Shown here one piece after another: positions 44,557 through 58,193 of a DNA stretch of 64,000 nucleotides; positions within the stretch are counted from its first letter, which is position 1; every line of letters starts with the position of its first letter. Source of the DNA: Cupriavidus sp. P-10 (GTDB lineage Bacteria > Pseudomonadota > Gammaproteobacteria > Burkholderiales > Burkholderiaceae); contig NZ_AP025170.1 of NCBI RefSeq assembly GCF_003402535.2, positions 2,294,001 to 2,358,000 of the forward strand, written 5' to 3'. A program made the position numbers and the translations under genes. The notes beneath the pieces were generated by a model that did not search any database, was not told the origin of the DNA, and was given only the letters and a program-made list of their open reading frames with translations.

Positions 44557-44588
44557 CATAAAAAAACGCCGGGATCAACCCGGCGTTT
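44557..44588 (-). terminator. Rho-independent terminator after glmM
   Basis: On the minus strand AAACGCCGGG/CCCGGCGTTT (ten pairs, loop of five) is followed by TTTTTTATG. It lies about 20 bases past the glmM stop and separates it from pstS. Confidence 0.88.
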
Positions 44589-44607
44589 GCGCTTCAGGTG
44601 CGACGAA

Positions 44608-45951
44608 TCAGGCGCTCAGCGCATCGGCCAGCGTCTTCGCGGCGCGTTCGGCCATCTCGGCCTGCTCGGCCTCCACCATCACCCTCACCACAGGCTCGGT
44701 GCCGGAGGCGCGGATCAGCACCCGGCCTCGGCCTTCAAGTGCCGGCTCGACCGCGGCGCGCGCGGCCTTCAGGCCGGCGTGCGACTGCCAGTCGAAGCCT
44801 TTCTGCACGCGCACGTTGATCAGCGTCTGAGGGAACAGCGCGACACCTTCCAGCAGTTGTGCCAGCGTCTTGCCGCTGCGGCGCAGTGCGGCCAGCACCT
44901 GCAGCGCCGAGACAATGCCGTCACCGGTGCTGTGGCGATCGAGGCACAGCAGGTGGCCGGACCCCTCCCCGCCCAGTGTCCACTTGCGCTTGTTCAGCTC
45001 TTCCAGCACATAGCGGTCGCCAACCTTGGCGCGCACGAATTCAACGCCCTGGCGCTGCAGCGCCAGCTCCACCGCCATATTGGTCATCAACGTGCCCACC
45101 GCGCCCGGCACGACCTGGCCGTTGGCCTGCCGGTCGCGCACGATCAGATACAGCAGCTCGTCGCCGTTATATAGGCGGCCGTCGGCGTCCACCACCTGCA
45201 GCCGGTCCGCGTCGCCATCGAAGGCCAGGCCCAGGTCGGCACCGTTGGCCTTGACCGCCTCGATCAGCCTGGCGGGCGCGGTGGCGCCATAGCCTGCGTT
45301 GATATTGCGGCCGTCCGGCTGGTTGCCGATCGAGACCACGTCGGCACCCAGCTCGTGGAAGACGTGCGGCGCGATGTGGTAGGCGGCGCCATGGGCGCAA
45401 TCGACCACCAGCTTCAGGCCGTGCAGGTCCTGCTCGTGCGGGAAGGTACTCTTGCAGAACTCGATGTAGCGGCCCGGTGCGTCGTTGATGCGGCGGGCGC
45501 GGCCAAGGTCGTCGGAGGGTGCGCACAGCATCGGCTCGTCGATGGCGGCCTCGATCTCGGCCTCGACCGCGTCAGGCAGCTTGTCACCGTCGGCGGAAAA
45601 GAACTTGATGCCGTTGTCATAGTACGGGTTGTGGCTGGCCGAGATCACCACGCCGGCCGACAGGCGCAGCGCGCGCGTCAGGTAGGCAATGCCCGGCGTA
45701 GGCAGCGGCCCGGTCAGCAGCACATGCACGCCGGCCGAAGTAAAGCCGGCTTCCAGTGCGGCTTCGAGCATATAGCCGGAAATGCGGGTGTCCTTGCCGA
45801 TCAGCACGGTCGGACGGCCCTGCCCCGTCCTGGCGCCGTGCGCCAGCACCTTGCCGGCGGCATGGCCCAGGCGCATCACGAAGTCGGGGGTGATCGGCGC
45901 CTCGCCAACGCGCCCCCGGATGCCATCAGTCCCGAAATACTTGCGTGTCAT
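44608..45951 (-). CDS. glmM: Phosphoglucosamine mutase GlmM
   Basis: Converts glucosamine-6-phosphate to glucosamine-1-phosphate for cell wall and lipopolysaccharide precursors. It is 447 residues long, typical. It begins [15 protein letters not shown]. The phosphoserine is Ser106 in [16 protein letters not shown], the metal loop is AFDGDADRL, and the sugar-binding EGSGHL and C-terminal [15 protein letters not shown] blocks are present. The ATG at 45951 has AAAGGGAA upstream. It follows folP in the usual ftsH-folP-glmM order. Confidence 0.96.
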   Translation of the reverse strand: MTRKYFGTDGIRGRVGEAPITPDFVMRLGHAAGKVLAHGARTGQGRPTVLIGKDTRISGYMLEAALEAGFTSAGVHVLLTGPLPTPGIAYLTRALRLSAGVVISASHNPYYDNGIKFFSADGDKLPDAVEAEIEAAIDEPMLCAPSDDLGRARRINDAPGRYIEFCKSTFPHEQDLHGLKLVVDCAHGAAYHIAPHVFHELGADVVSIGNQPDGRNINAGYGATAPARLIEAVKANGADLGLAFDGDADRLQVVDADGRLYNGDELLYLIVRDRQANGQVVPGAVGTLMTNMAVELALQRQGVEFVRAKVGDRYVLEELNKRKWTLGGEGSGHLLCLDRHSTGDGIVSALQVLAALRRSGKTLAQLLEGVALFPQTLINVRVQKGFDWQSHAGLKAARAAVEPALEGRGRVLIRASGTEPVVRVMVEAEQAEMAERAAKTLADALSA

Positions 45952-46028
45952 TCGCTGTTCCCTTTCGTTCTGTTTGCGTTGCGCTGCCTGGCGCTCTGCG
46001 GCGCCTGGCTTGCGTAGACATTGGCGGC

Positions 46029-46988
46029 TCAGCCCGCCGCGACGGACTCGTTGCGCACGGCCCACCAGGTCTTCACCGCGTCCACGGTCTGTTCCACATC
46101 ATGCACGCGTACGATAAACGCACCGCGCTCTACCGCACACACCGCGGCAGCAATACTGGCTGCAATTCGTTGCTGCGGTGGGCGGCCGCCCAGGATCGTG
46201 CCCAGCGTGGACTTGCGCGAGATCCCCGCCAGTACCGGCAGCCCTTCGACCGCCACCCGCGGCAACTGGCCGAGCAGGCGCAGATTATGATCCGGCGTCT
46301 TGCCGAAGCCAAACCCCGGATCGAGGGATATGCGGGCGTCATCGATGCCGGCGGCGCGCAGCACGGCAATGCGCTCGGCCAGGAAGTCCGCCACCTCGCC
46401 GACCACATCGTCATAGTGCGGGTCTTCCTGCATGGTCTGCGGATCGCGCTGCATGTGCATCACGCATAGCCCGGCCTGCCCCGCCTCCGGCGCCGCCAGT
46501 GCCTCCACCGCGCCCGGCATGCGGAAGCCCCAGATATCGTTGATGAGATCCGCGCCGGCCGCAAGCGCGGCGCGCATGACCTCGGGCTTGTAAGTGTCGA
46601 TCGACAGCGGCTTGCCACAGTCGCGCAATGCCTCGACTACCGGGATCACGCGCGCCAACTCATCCTCGAGCGGCAATGCGGCCGAGCCCGGCCGGCTGGA
46701 TTCGCCACCGATGTCGATGATGTCCACGCCCTCCGCGAGCATCTGCTCGGCGTGGCGCACGGCGGCATTGCGACTGGCGTGCTGGCCGCCGTCCGAGAAG
46801 GAGTCGGGCGTAACGTTGAGGATGCCCATCACGAGCGGGCGCTGGTCGAGCGCAAAGCGGAAGCGTCCGCACTGGAAATACCGGGTCTGTGGAGTTTGCT
46901 GCAAGGTCTGAATACTCAAGAAAGCGATGCGCGAACCCGGTCGCGCAAAAGGAAAAGCCGGTGCACCAGGCACCGGCTTCAGGGTCAT
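46029..46988 (-). CDS. folP: Dihydropteroate synthase
   Basis: Condenses p-aminobenzoate with dihydropterin pyrophosphate in folate synthesis; target class of sulfonamides. Core motifs are [15 protein letters not shown] (about residues 54-68), [13 protein letters not shown] and [16 protein letters not shown], with the pterin-site [13 protein letters not shown]. It is 319 residues from the ATG at 46988. This gives about 35 extra residues before the conserved TRYFQCGRF segment, so the true start may be a downstream non-ATG codon. It follows ftsH after about 50 bases. Confidence 0.93.
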   Translation of the reverse strand: MTLKPVPGAPAFPFARPGSRIAFLSIQTLQQTPQTRYFQCGRFRFALDQRPLVMGILNVTPDSFSDGGQHASRNAAVRHAEQMLAEGVDIIDIGGESSRPGSAALPLEDELARVIPVVEALRDCGKPLSIDTYKPEVMRAALAAGADLINDIWGFRMPGAVEALAAPEAGQAGLCVMHMQRDPQTMQEDPHYDDVVGEVADFLAERIAVLRAAGIDDARISLDPGFGFGKTPDHNLRLLGQLPRVAVEGLPVLAGISRKSTLGTILGGRPPQQRIAASIAAAVCAVERGAFIVRVHDVEQTVDAVKTWWAVRNESVAAG

Positions 46989-47036
46989 GCACTTACAGCC
47001 AGCATGCAGGCGTCGTCAGTCTGACGAGCCGGGCAA

Positions 47037-48920
47037 TCAGGCCGTGGCAGGCGCGTTCGTCGGCGCCACCGGCGAGCCGCCCGAAGGCGTGCTGCCACCA
47101 CCGTTGGGGCCCGATGCGCTGCGCGGCGGGCGCGGAGGCTTGCCGGCCATGATGTCGTTGACCTGGTCGGCATCGATGGTTTCCCACTCCATCAGCGCGT
47201 TGGTCATGGCTTCGACCTTGTCGCGGTTATCTTCGAGCAGGCGCTTGGCCAGCGCGTATTGCTCGTCGATGATGCGGCGGATCTCGGCGTCGACCTTCTG
47301 CTGCGTGGCTTCCGACACGGTCTTGGAAGACAGCTTGCCGAACATGCCATCCTGCTCGGTGTCCACGTAGACCATGGCGCCAAGCGAATCGCTCATGCCG
47401 AAGCGGGTCACCATGTCACGGGCGATCTTGGTGGCACGCTCGAAGTCGTTGGACGCCCCGGTGCTCATGGCGTTGAGGAAGACTTCTTCCGCCGCCCGGC
47501 CGCCGAAGAGGATCGCGACCTCTTCCAGCATGCTGTCCTTGTACTTCGAATACTTGTCATGCTCCGGCAGCTGCCAGGTCACGCCCAGCGCCCAGCCACG
47601 CGGCATGATGGTGACCTTGTGCACCGGGTCGGCCTTGGGCAGCAGCTTGGCAACCACCGCATGACCGGACTCGTGGTAAGCCGTGGCACGGCGCTCTTCC
47701 TCGCGCATGACCGTCGACTTGCGCTCCGGACCCATGTAGATCTTGTCCTTGGCGTCCTCGAAGTCCTGCATGTCGACCACGCGCTTGTTGCGGCGGGCGG
47801 CAAACAGGGCAGCTTCGTTGACCAGGTTGGCCAGGTCAGCGCCCGAGAAGCCCGGGGTACCACGCGCGATCACCGAGGCATCGACGTCGTTGCCGATCGG
47901 CACCTTGCGCATGTGGACCTTCAGGATCTGCTCGCGGCCGCGGATGTCCGGCAGGCCCACGTAGACCTGGCGGTCGAAACGACCCGGACGCAGCAGCGCC
48001 TTGTCCAGCACGTCGGCACGGTTGGTCGCGGCGATCACGATCACGCCCGAGTTGGCCTCGAAGCCGTCCATCTCGACCAGCATCTGGTTCAGGGTCTGCT
48101 CGCGCTCGTCGTTGCCGCCGCCCATGCCGGCGCCACGATGGCGGCCGACCGCGTCGATTTCATCGATGAACACGATGCAGGGTGCCTGCTTCTTGGCGTT
48201 CTCGAACATGTCGCGGACACGGGCCGCGCCCACGCCGACGAACATTTCAACGAAGTCCGAACCAGAGATGCTGAAGAACGGCACCTTGGCCTCGCCGGCA
48301 ATGGCACGCGCCAGCAGCGTCTTGCCGGTACCCGGAGGGCCGACCAGCAGCACGCCACGCGGGATACGGCCGCCCAGCTTCTGGAACTTCTGCGGGTCCT
48401 TCAGGAAGTCGACCAGTTCGACCACTTCTTCCTTGGACTCGTCGCAGCCGGCCACGTCCTGGAACGTGACGGCGTTCTGGTTCTCGTCGATCAGGCGCGC
48501 GCGCGACTTGCCGAATGAGAATGCGCCGCCTTTCCCGCCGCCTTGCATCTGGCGCATCATGTAGAACCAGAACACGATGATCAGCAGGGTCGGTCCGAGG
48601 TAATACAGGGCCTGGACCAGCACGTTGGGTTCGTCATCCGCCTTGCCGGTCACCTGGACGCCATACTTCATCAGGTCGCCGACCATCCAGATGTCGCCCG
48701 GCGAGATGATGGTGTACTTGGCGCCTTCCTTCGGGGAGACCACCAGGTTGCGGCCCTGCACGTCGACACGCGACACCTTGCCGTTCTTGGCGTCATCCAT
48801 GAACTGCGAATAGGTGACGCTGTCCTGCGCACGGGGCTTGTCGAACTGCTTGAAGACGGTAAACAAAACCAGCGCGATCACGAGCCAGATTGCCGCCTTT
48901 TGAAACAGGTTGTTATTCAA
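47037..48920 (-). CDS. ftsH: ATP-dependent zinc metalloprotease FtsH
   Basis: Membrane-anchored AAA protease for quality control and regulation, for example of LpxC in E. coli. It is 627 residues long from a TTG start at 48920, which has GGAG eight bases upstream and gives the usual [11 protein letters not shown] start. Two membrane segments lie at about residues 9-25 and 104-121. Walker A is GPPGTGKT (194-201), Walker B IVFIDE (249-254), and the zinc site HESGH (416-420). It is followed by folP and preceded by rlmE. Confidence 0.96.
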   Translation of the reverse strand: MNNNLFQKAAIWLVIALVLFTVFKQFDKPRAQDSVTYSQFMDDAKNGKVSRVDVQGRNLVVSPKEGAKYTIISPGDIWMVGDLMKYGVQVTGKADDEPNVLVQALYYLGPTLLIIVFWFYMMRQMQGGGKGGAFSFGKSRARLIDENQNAVTFQDVAGCDESKEEVVELVDFLKDPQKFQKLGGRIPRGVLLVGPPGTGKTLLARAIAGEAKVPFFSISGSDFVEMFVGVGAARVRDMFENAKKQAPCIVFIDEIDAVGRHRGAGMGGGNDEREQTLNQMLVEMDGFEANSGVIVIAATNRADVLDKALLRPGRFDRQVYVGLPDIRGREQILKVHMRKVPIGNDVDASVIARGTPGFSGADLANLVNEAALFAARRNKRVVDMQDFEDAKDKIYMGPERKSTVMREEERRATAYHESGHAVVAKLLPKADPVHKVTIMPRGWALGVTWQLPEHDKYSKYKDSMLEEVAILFGGRAAEEVFLNAMSTGASNDFERATKIARDMVTRFGMSDSLGAMVYVDTEQDGMFGKLSSKTVSEATQQKVDAEIRRIIDEQYALAKRLLEDNRDKVEAMTNALMEWETIDADQVNDIMAGKPPRPPRSASGPNGGGSTPSGGSPVAPTNAPATA

Positions 48921-49071
48921 GGCCGAACTCCTTTGCAATTGCCTTGCCAACGGATAGCTGCATTGTAATGCAGCGCCCGCCCTCGGGGGGAAACAGCGAA
49001 ACTATGACGCCGATAGCTGCGGGTGGGGCACTTTCGCCCTCTTATTTCGCCCTGGCCTCGATCGGGATCGA

Positions 49072-49737
49072 TCAATCCACCGCCTTCAGGTAGCGCCCAA
49101 GGATAAAGGTTTCGGAAGATTTGTCGCGCGACGCCTTGGGCTTGCGCTTCGCGACCACTTTGAACTGCCGTTTGAACTTCTCCACGATCTGGCTGTAGCC
49201 GCTCCCGTGGAAACACTTTACCAGCAATGCGCCTTCCGGCTTCAGGTGGGCCTGAGCAAACTCAAGGGCCAGATCGCACAAGTACTCGATCCGCGCCGAA
49301 TCGGCGGAGGCTACACCGGACAAATTGGGGGCCATGTCGGAGATAACAAGGTCGATTTTGTCACCGCCAGAGGCCTCCAGCACGACATCTTCGAGCTGGC
49401 GGAAGACTTCCTCCTCGCGGAAATCGCCCTGGATAAATGTGACGTCCGCGACAGACTCCATCGGCAGGATATCGATCGCCACCACCGCGCCGTCGATCTT
49501 TCCGTCCCTGGCCCGCGGTGAAGCCGCCAGCTTGTTGCGGGCGTACTGGCTCCAGCTGCCTGGCGCCGCCCCCAGGTCGACGATCACCTGGCCCGGATGG
49601 ATCAGCTTGTCCTGCTCGTCAATTTCCTTGAGCTTGTATGCGGCGCGGGCACGATAGCCCTCCCGCTGCGCCATCTTCACGTAGGGGTCGTTGATGTGGT
49701 CGTGCAGCCACGAATGGTTAAACTTGTTCTTTGCCAT
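49072..49737 (-). CDS. rlmE: 23S rRNA 2'-O-ribose methyltransferase RlmE (FtsJ)
   Basis: Methylates U2552 of 23S rRNA in the ribosomal A-loop, 221 residues. SAM-binding motif I is [16 protein letters not shown] (about residues 52-67) and the catalytic K-D-K-E elements are in the [28 protein letters not shown] and LLVKCFHG segments. It ends with [13 protein letters not shown]. It is the gene before ftsH, as in most proteobacteria, and is divergent from yhbY. Confidence 0.96.
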   Translation of the reverse strand: MAKNKFNHSWLHDHINDPYVKMAQREGYRARAAYKLKEIDEQDKLIHPGQVIVDLGAAPGSWSQYARNKLAASPRARDGKIDGAVVAIDILPMESVADVTFIQGDFREEEVFRQLEDVVLEASGGDKIDLVISDMAPNLSGVASADSARIEYLCDLALEFAQAHLKPEGALLVKCFHGSGYSQIVEKFKRQFKVVAKRKPKASRDKSSETFILGRYLKAVD

Positions 49738-49935
49738 GCCAGATCCAGCCTGTTGCCTGCCCAGGCACGCGGCCGATGCCACATGCGCAAGGTTTTTGTA
49801 CTGTTTTGATGATTTTGCCGCCCGACAGTGCCGGATTGACGGATAATACGCGCCAATTCGCGCTCCGCCCGCCTGCCTTGCCGGCACCTGCCGGGCCTGC
49901 AGCGCACAAAACTCCAGCGCCAGTGGCGCCTACCT

Positions 49936-50442
49936 ATGCCCGCACTACAACTGATTCCTGCCCAGCGCTCAGAACTGCGCTCCCGTGCCCATGCCCTGAA
50001 CCCGGTCGTCATGGTTGGCGCCGAAGGCCTTACCGGCGCCGTGCTGGCCGAGATCGACCGCAGCCTGGCTGCGCACGACCTGATCAAGATCCGCGTGTTC
50101 GGCGACGACCGCGACGCCCGTATCGCAATCTACGAAGAAATCTGCGAAGCGCTGAGCGCCGCGCCGATCCAGCATATCGGCAAGCTGCTGGTGGTCTGGC
50201 GCCCGGGCGAAGCGCGCCTGAAGGAAAACCAGCCGGACAACCTGGGCCGCCATGCCCCGCCGGCCCGCCGCGGCGGCGCCGCGCCGCGCACGGTCACGGT
50301 CAAGAAACCCAGCGCCGCGCCGAATCGCCGCCCGACCCGCAAGGAAGTGACCGTACTGGGTAACGAGCGTGTCACCGCGGGCGGCAACGTCAAGCGCTCG
50401 CGCGCGCGGCCGACCAGCCAGAAGAAGAAAGCACTGGGCTGA
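49936..50442 (+). CDS. yhbY: YhbY-type CRM-domain RNA-binding protein
   Basis: Ribosome-assembly-associated protein, 168 residues. The CRM domain fills residues 1-97: ELRSRAHALNPVVMVGAEGLT and the GKLLVVWRP ending with a GxxG-type loop region. The remaining 70 residues are a basic, low-complexity tail (repeated R/K/P/S/T, for example KKPSAAPNRRPTRKE), longer than in the about 97-residue E. coli YhbY. It is divergent from rlmE, a conserved pairing. Confidence 0.9.
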   Translation: MPALQLIPAQRSELRSRAHALNPVVMVGAEGLTGAVLAEIDRSLAAHDLIKIRVFGDDRDARIAIYEEICEALSAAPIQHIGKLLVVWRPGEARLKENQPDNLGRHAPPARRGGAAPRTVTVKKPSAAPNRRPTRKEVTVLGNERVTAGGNVKRSRARPTSQKKKALG

Positions 50443-50503
50443 TTCGCCCATCCGGACATGCGGCCACCGCCCGGTGGCCGCCGGCCGCCCCGCCCCTGGG
50501 CCC

Positions 50504-51007
50504 CTACTCCCCCGCCGAACGCGGCGCCGAAGCGCGCCACACCAGCACCAGTGCCAGCAGGCTTTGCAGCAGGTAAAAAGCACTGGACACGCCGTGCAGC
50601 ATGCCGAACTGCGACTTGTAAGGCGACTCCGAAACCCCCACTCCCAGCGCCAGCGCCTTGGCCTTCAGGCTGCCCATGAAGGGTTGCGTGCCGAAGTAGC
50701 CCACCAGCACGCAGCACAGCATGCCCAGCACCAGCCAGCGCAGTGCGCGGTAGCGGTTGGCGCCGCGCCGGATCATCACATTGCACAGCACCAGCTGCAG
50801 CACGCCGATGGTCACGCCTACGATGGCTTCGGTATGGAACAGGTGCCCGGCGATCATGCCGGCCATCTCACGGCTGGGCAGCACGGAAAACAAGGTCGGC
50901 GCCACCATGTAGCCGACCGTCCAGAGGCTGCCCGCCCAGACCACCGTCAGCAGCAGAAAGATGCGGTGCGGCAGCGGCGGCAGGCTGTTATAGGAGGAAG
51001 AGAACAA
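50504..51007 (-). CDS. DUF4149-like four-helix membrane protein
   Basis: Inner-membrane protein of 167 residues with four hydrophobic segments. It has the pattern LTVVWAGSLWTVGYMVAPTLFSVLP (about residues 20-44), followed by a helix with GVLQLVLCNVMI. This pattern is typical of DUF4149 proteins encoded beside yhbY/greA in Burkholderiaceae. The start is TTG at 51007 with TGAGG upstream; an internal start is possible. Its first codon lies six bases after the greA stop, so it is probably cotranscribed with greA. Function unknown. Confidence 0.82.
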   Translation of the reverse strand: MFSSSYNSLPPLPHRIFLLLTVVWAGSLWTVGYMVAPTLFSVLPSREMAGMIAGHLFHTEAIVGVTIGVLQLVLCNVMIRRGANRYRALRWLVLGMLCCVLVGYFGTQPFMGSLKAKALALGVGVSESPYKSQFGMLHGVSSAFYLLQSLLALVLVWRASAPRSAGE

Positions 51008-51013
51008 GCGGCC

Positions 51014-51490
51014 TCAGATATAGCGGACGGTAATGACTTCGTACTCGCGCTCACCGCCAGGGGCCAGCACGGTGGCGACGTCGCCCTCGAACTTGCCGAT
51101 CAGCGCACGCGCGATCGGCGAGCTGACCGAGATCTTGCCGGTGTCGAGGTCGGCCTCGTCGTCGCCCACGATCTGGTAGCTGACCGGCTTGCCGGACTCC
51201 AGGTCTTCCAGGTCGACGGTCGCGCCAAAGACGATGCGGCCATCGGTGTCGAGCTGGGTCGGATCGATGACCTGGGCCGTGGACAGCTTCGACTCCACTT
51301 CGATGATGCGGCCTTCGATAAAGGCCTGCTTTTCCTTGGCGGCGTCGTATTCGGCGTTTTCAGAAAGGTCGCCCTGCGCACGCGCTTCGGAAATGGCAGT
51401 GATCACCGCCGGACGCTCGACAGCCTTGAGGCGCTGCAGCTCTTCCTTGAGCAGCTCGGCGCCACGCTTGGTAATCGGAATGGTGCTCAT
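51014..51490 (-). CDS. greA: Transcription elongation factor GreA
   Basis: Rescues backtracked RNA polymerase by stimulating transcript cleavage. It is 158 residues long, standard. The N-terminal coiled coil ends in the acidic tip ARAQGDLSENAEYDAAKEKQ (about residues 35-54), holding the catalytic acidic residues. The C-terminal FKBP-like domain has SPIARALIGK. The ATG at 51490 has GAAGAA upstream. It lies downstream of carB. Confidence 0.96.
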   Translation of the reverse strand: MSTIPITKRGAELLKEELQRLKAVERPAVITAISEARAQGDLSENAEYDAAKEKQAFIEGRIIEVESKLSTAQVIDPTQLDTDGRIVFGATVDLEDLESGKPVSYQIVGDDEADLDTGKISVSSPIARALIGKFEGDVATVLAPGGEREYEVITVRYI

Positions 51491-51661
51491 GTCTTCTTCA
51501 ACAAAAAAATGAGCCGCAGCGGAGCTGGAGCCATCCCCGGCAATACACAGCCAGGGCACTTCCGCTCAACCGCGGCTTTCAGACAGGACCGAAGGGCCGC
51601 ACACTGCTTGCACCGGTGCGCCAGGCCAATTCGATCGACGAATTTGACGTAGTTTAGGCCA

Positions 51662-51695
51662 GGAAGCCCGCCGGCATCAACACCGGCGGGCTTCC
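51662..51695 (-). terminator. Hairpin after carB, possible terminator
   Basis: GGAAGCCCGCCGG/CCGGCGGGCTTCC is a 13-pair perfect stem with an eight-base loop, located between carB and greA. There is no T-run after it, so termination may be weak or Rho-assisted. Confidence 0.5.
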
Positions 51696-51756
51696 GGGCC
51701 CTGCCGACCCTTGACCGGACGCAAGCGCCCGGCGGGATGGCAATGTGCAGCGTGGC

Positions 51757-55005
<3,249 letters not shown>

Positions 55006-55105
55006 TGCACGCTCTCTTTATGGGCCGGCCCGCTTGCATGCGGGCCGCGCCGGTAATCAGGGAATCCGTGGGGATTCGAAAATGTCAGTTTGTCCGCCGC
55101 TGCGG

Positions 55106-55777
55106 CTAGTTCATGGTGGCCGTCGCCAGCTTGGCGCCGAAGCCGATGAACATCGCGCCCACCCCGCTCGACATGCCCGCCGACAGGCGCCGGCGGCGCC
55201 GGAATGCATCGGCCAGCTTGGCGCCCACGAAAATGATCGTGGTCAGGTAGGCAAAGCTGCACAACTGGGCGACCACACCCAGCACGGAGAACGACAGCAC
55301 CGGATAGCCGAAGGCCGGATCAACGAACTGGATGAAGAACGAGATGAAGAACAGGATCGCCTTCGGGTTCAGCAGGCTGATCAGCAACGCCTTGCGGAAC
55401 GGGTCGGACTGGTCCGACTTGCCAACGGTCAACGTGGCGGCGGCATCGCCGCGCGCGGCCCAGTTGCGCACCGCGCCGCGCAGCATGCTGAAGCCGATCC
55501 ACGCCAGGTAGGCCGCGCCGATGTACTTCACCACGTAGAACAGCGCCGGGCTGGCCTTCAGCAGCGAGGCCACGCCCGCCGCCGACAGCACCATCAGCAC
55601 GAAGTCGCCCAGGAACACCCCGCACGCGCCCTTGTAGCCGGCGCGCACGCCGCGCTGCGCCGCCACCGACAGCACATACATCGAGTTCGGCCCCGGCAGC
55701 AGCACGATAAAGATCGTGCCGAGCAGGTAGGTCCAGAAATCGGTGATGCCGAAGGCGGTTTGCATAAAGGCGTTCAT
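55106..55777 (-). CDS. LysE/LeuE-family amino-acid exporter
   Basis: Inner-membrane exporter, 223 residues with about six segments. The N-terminal LLGTIFIVLLPGPNSMYVLSVAAQRGVRAGYKGA (residues 18-51) is the LysE/RhtB signature, and SLLNPKAILFFISFF (about residues 134-148) is the second conserved block. The whole resembles LeuE (leucine export). It sits between carA and carB in the same direction, so it is probably cotranscribed. Substrate inferred from family. Confidence 0.9.
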   Translation of the reverse strand: MNAFMQTAFGITDFWTYLLGTIFIVLLPGPNSMYVLSVAAQRGVRAGYKGACGVFLGDFVLMVLSAAGVASLLKASPALFYVVKYIGAAYLAWIGFSMLRGAVRNWAARGDAAATLTVGKSDQSDPFRKALLISLLNPKAILFFISFFIQFVDPAFGYPVLSFSVLGVVAQLCSFAYLTTIIFVGAKLADAFRRRRRLSAGMSSGVGAMFIGFGAKLATATMN

Positions 55778-55814
55778 GGGATGTCCCTTGGTCCAGCGCT
55801 TTCCCGGTGCGCGC

Positions 55815-56951
<1,137 letters not shown>

Positions 56952-57297
56952 GGGTAGGCTCCTGCTGGACTCACCCCGTGACCGACCAATCGACGCCTCG
57001 TGCCTCCCAGGCTGGATCCGTGACGTCGGCAGCGGCATTGCGCCGATGCGGTCGGATCCGGTCGCAACATGCTCTTTGCATCACATAAATTGTGGTTGGC
57101 AAAGGCGGCGCGGATGGGGGCGGCGGAAGGTGGAAAGCGGTTGGCGCTAGGGTGAAGGGTTCTGAAAGCGAAACTTTCGAATTATATCCCGCGCCACCCA
57201 ATTTCTCAAGTTTTCAAGGACTTGCATCAACCGGGCGGCGCCTCGGGCAGCCGCGACAGCGGTGCCGGGGCGCCGGTCCGGTGGTGTGCCGCAGCCG
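56952..57297. other. Leader and promoter region of carA
   Basis: About 346 bases. It holds the carA promoter and an mRNA leader of roughly 220 bases with no recognised riboswitch. A small frame is open upstream of carA but lacks a ribosome-binding site. Confidence 0.55.
57181..57209 (-). promoter_or_regulatory. Near-consensus sigma-70 promoter of carA
   Basis: On the minus strand TTGAGA (57204-57209) and TATAAT (57181-57186) are 17 bases apart, the ideal spacing. The predicted transcript starts near 57174. Confidence 0.8.
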
Positions 57298-57708
57298 TTA
57301 CGCCTGCGGCGGCACAACCGCCGTGACCTCGATTTCGACCTTGGCGCGCGGCTCGACCAGGTCAGCCACTTCGACCGCGGTCATGGCCGGGAAGTGCCGG
57401 CCGATGATGGCGCGGTAATGTTCGCCGATCGCCCGATAGGCCGCGACGTATTCCGCCTTGTCCTTCACATACCAGGTCATCCGTGCGATATGTTCCGGCC
57501 GCGCGCCGCCGGCGGCCAGCACATCGACCACATTGCGCAGCGTTTGCGCCACCTGCATGCCGAAGTCATCGGTCTCGAACTCGCACTTGCCATTCCAGCC
57601 GATCTGGCCGCTGACAAAGATCAGGCGGCTGCCGGCATGCATTTCAGTCATCGTGCCGTTGGCGTAGCCACGCGGGGGCGCCCAGTCGGGCGGCTGCAGG
57701 ATTTTCAT
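57298..57708 (-). CDS. RidA-family (YjgF/YER057c/UK114) protein
   Basis: Small trimeric-type enamine/imine deaminase family protein, 136 residues. It has LIFVSGQIGWNG near residues 29-40 and the family end ...VEVADLVEPRAKVEIEVTAVV, with the arginine-bearing position near residue 107 in a variant context. The ATG at 57708 is chosen because AGGAC lies eight bases upstream; ATG 57714 would be too close. It is the last gene of the 2-aminobenzoate-type operon. There it could hydrolyse an imine or enamine formed from the amino-ring intermediate (inference). Confidence 0.85.
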   Translation of the reverse strand: MKILQPPDWAPPRGYANGTMTEMHAGSRLIFVSGQIGWNGKCEFETDDFGMQVAQTLRNVVDVLAAGGARPEHIARMTWYVKDKAEYVAAYRAIGEHYRAIIGRHFPAMTAVEVADLVEPRAKVEIEVTAVVPPQA

Positions 57709-57767
57709 GGTCATGTCCTGTTGCTCTCTGTATCAGTGGATTGAAAATTCAGTCATGGGTCGGGCGG

Positions 57768-58193
57768 TCACGCCGCGGTCACCAGATAGGCGGCCATGGC
57801 CTCACGCACCGCTTCTGGCAGCGGCTGCGGCGCGATCGAACCGGTGTCGACGCACACCAGCCGCTGCGTCACTTCCATGCGGGTATCGTCATGTGGGCCG
57901 GCAAAGCGGATCGCCAGCGTGAAGCTGGACTGTCCGAGCTTGAGCACGCGCAGCTCGCGCGTCAGCACCTCGCCGAGCCGGCTCGGCGCCAGGAAGCGGC
58001 ACTCCAGCTCCGCGGTCGGCACGCCGGCCCGACCCTCGCCGTGCATGGCGTCGAAGGGCCAGCCCAGCGCCTCGCCGAACCAGTCTTCGATCAGGTCATT
58101 GAGCATCTCGAAATAGCGCGGGTAGAACACGATCCCGGCTGCATCGCAGTGCTTGAAACGCACCAGAACGGTGCTACGGAATACCGGGCTCAT
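57768..58193 (-). CDS. Hotdog-fold acyl-CoA thioesterase (4-hydroxybenzoyl-CoA thioesterase family)
   Basis: Thioesterase of 141 residues. The active-site segment [29 protein letters not shown] (residues 11-39) has the Asp17 of the 4HBT family. In the operon it may release CoA from dead-end or overflow thioesters, recycling CoA. Its ATG overlaps the stop of the CoA-ligase gene by four bases (ATGA). Confidence 0.9.
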   Translation of the reverse strand: MSPVFRSTVLVRFKHCDAAGIVFYPRYFEMLNDLIEDWFGEALGWPFDAMHGEGRAGVPTAELECRFLAPSRLGEVLTRELRVLKLGQSSFTLAIRFAGPHDDTRMEVTQRLVCVDTGSIAPQPLPEAVREAMAAYLVTAA

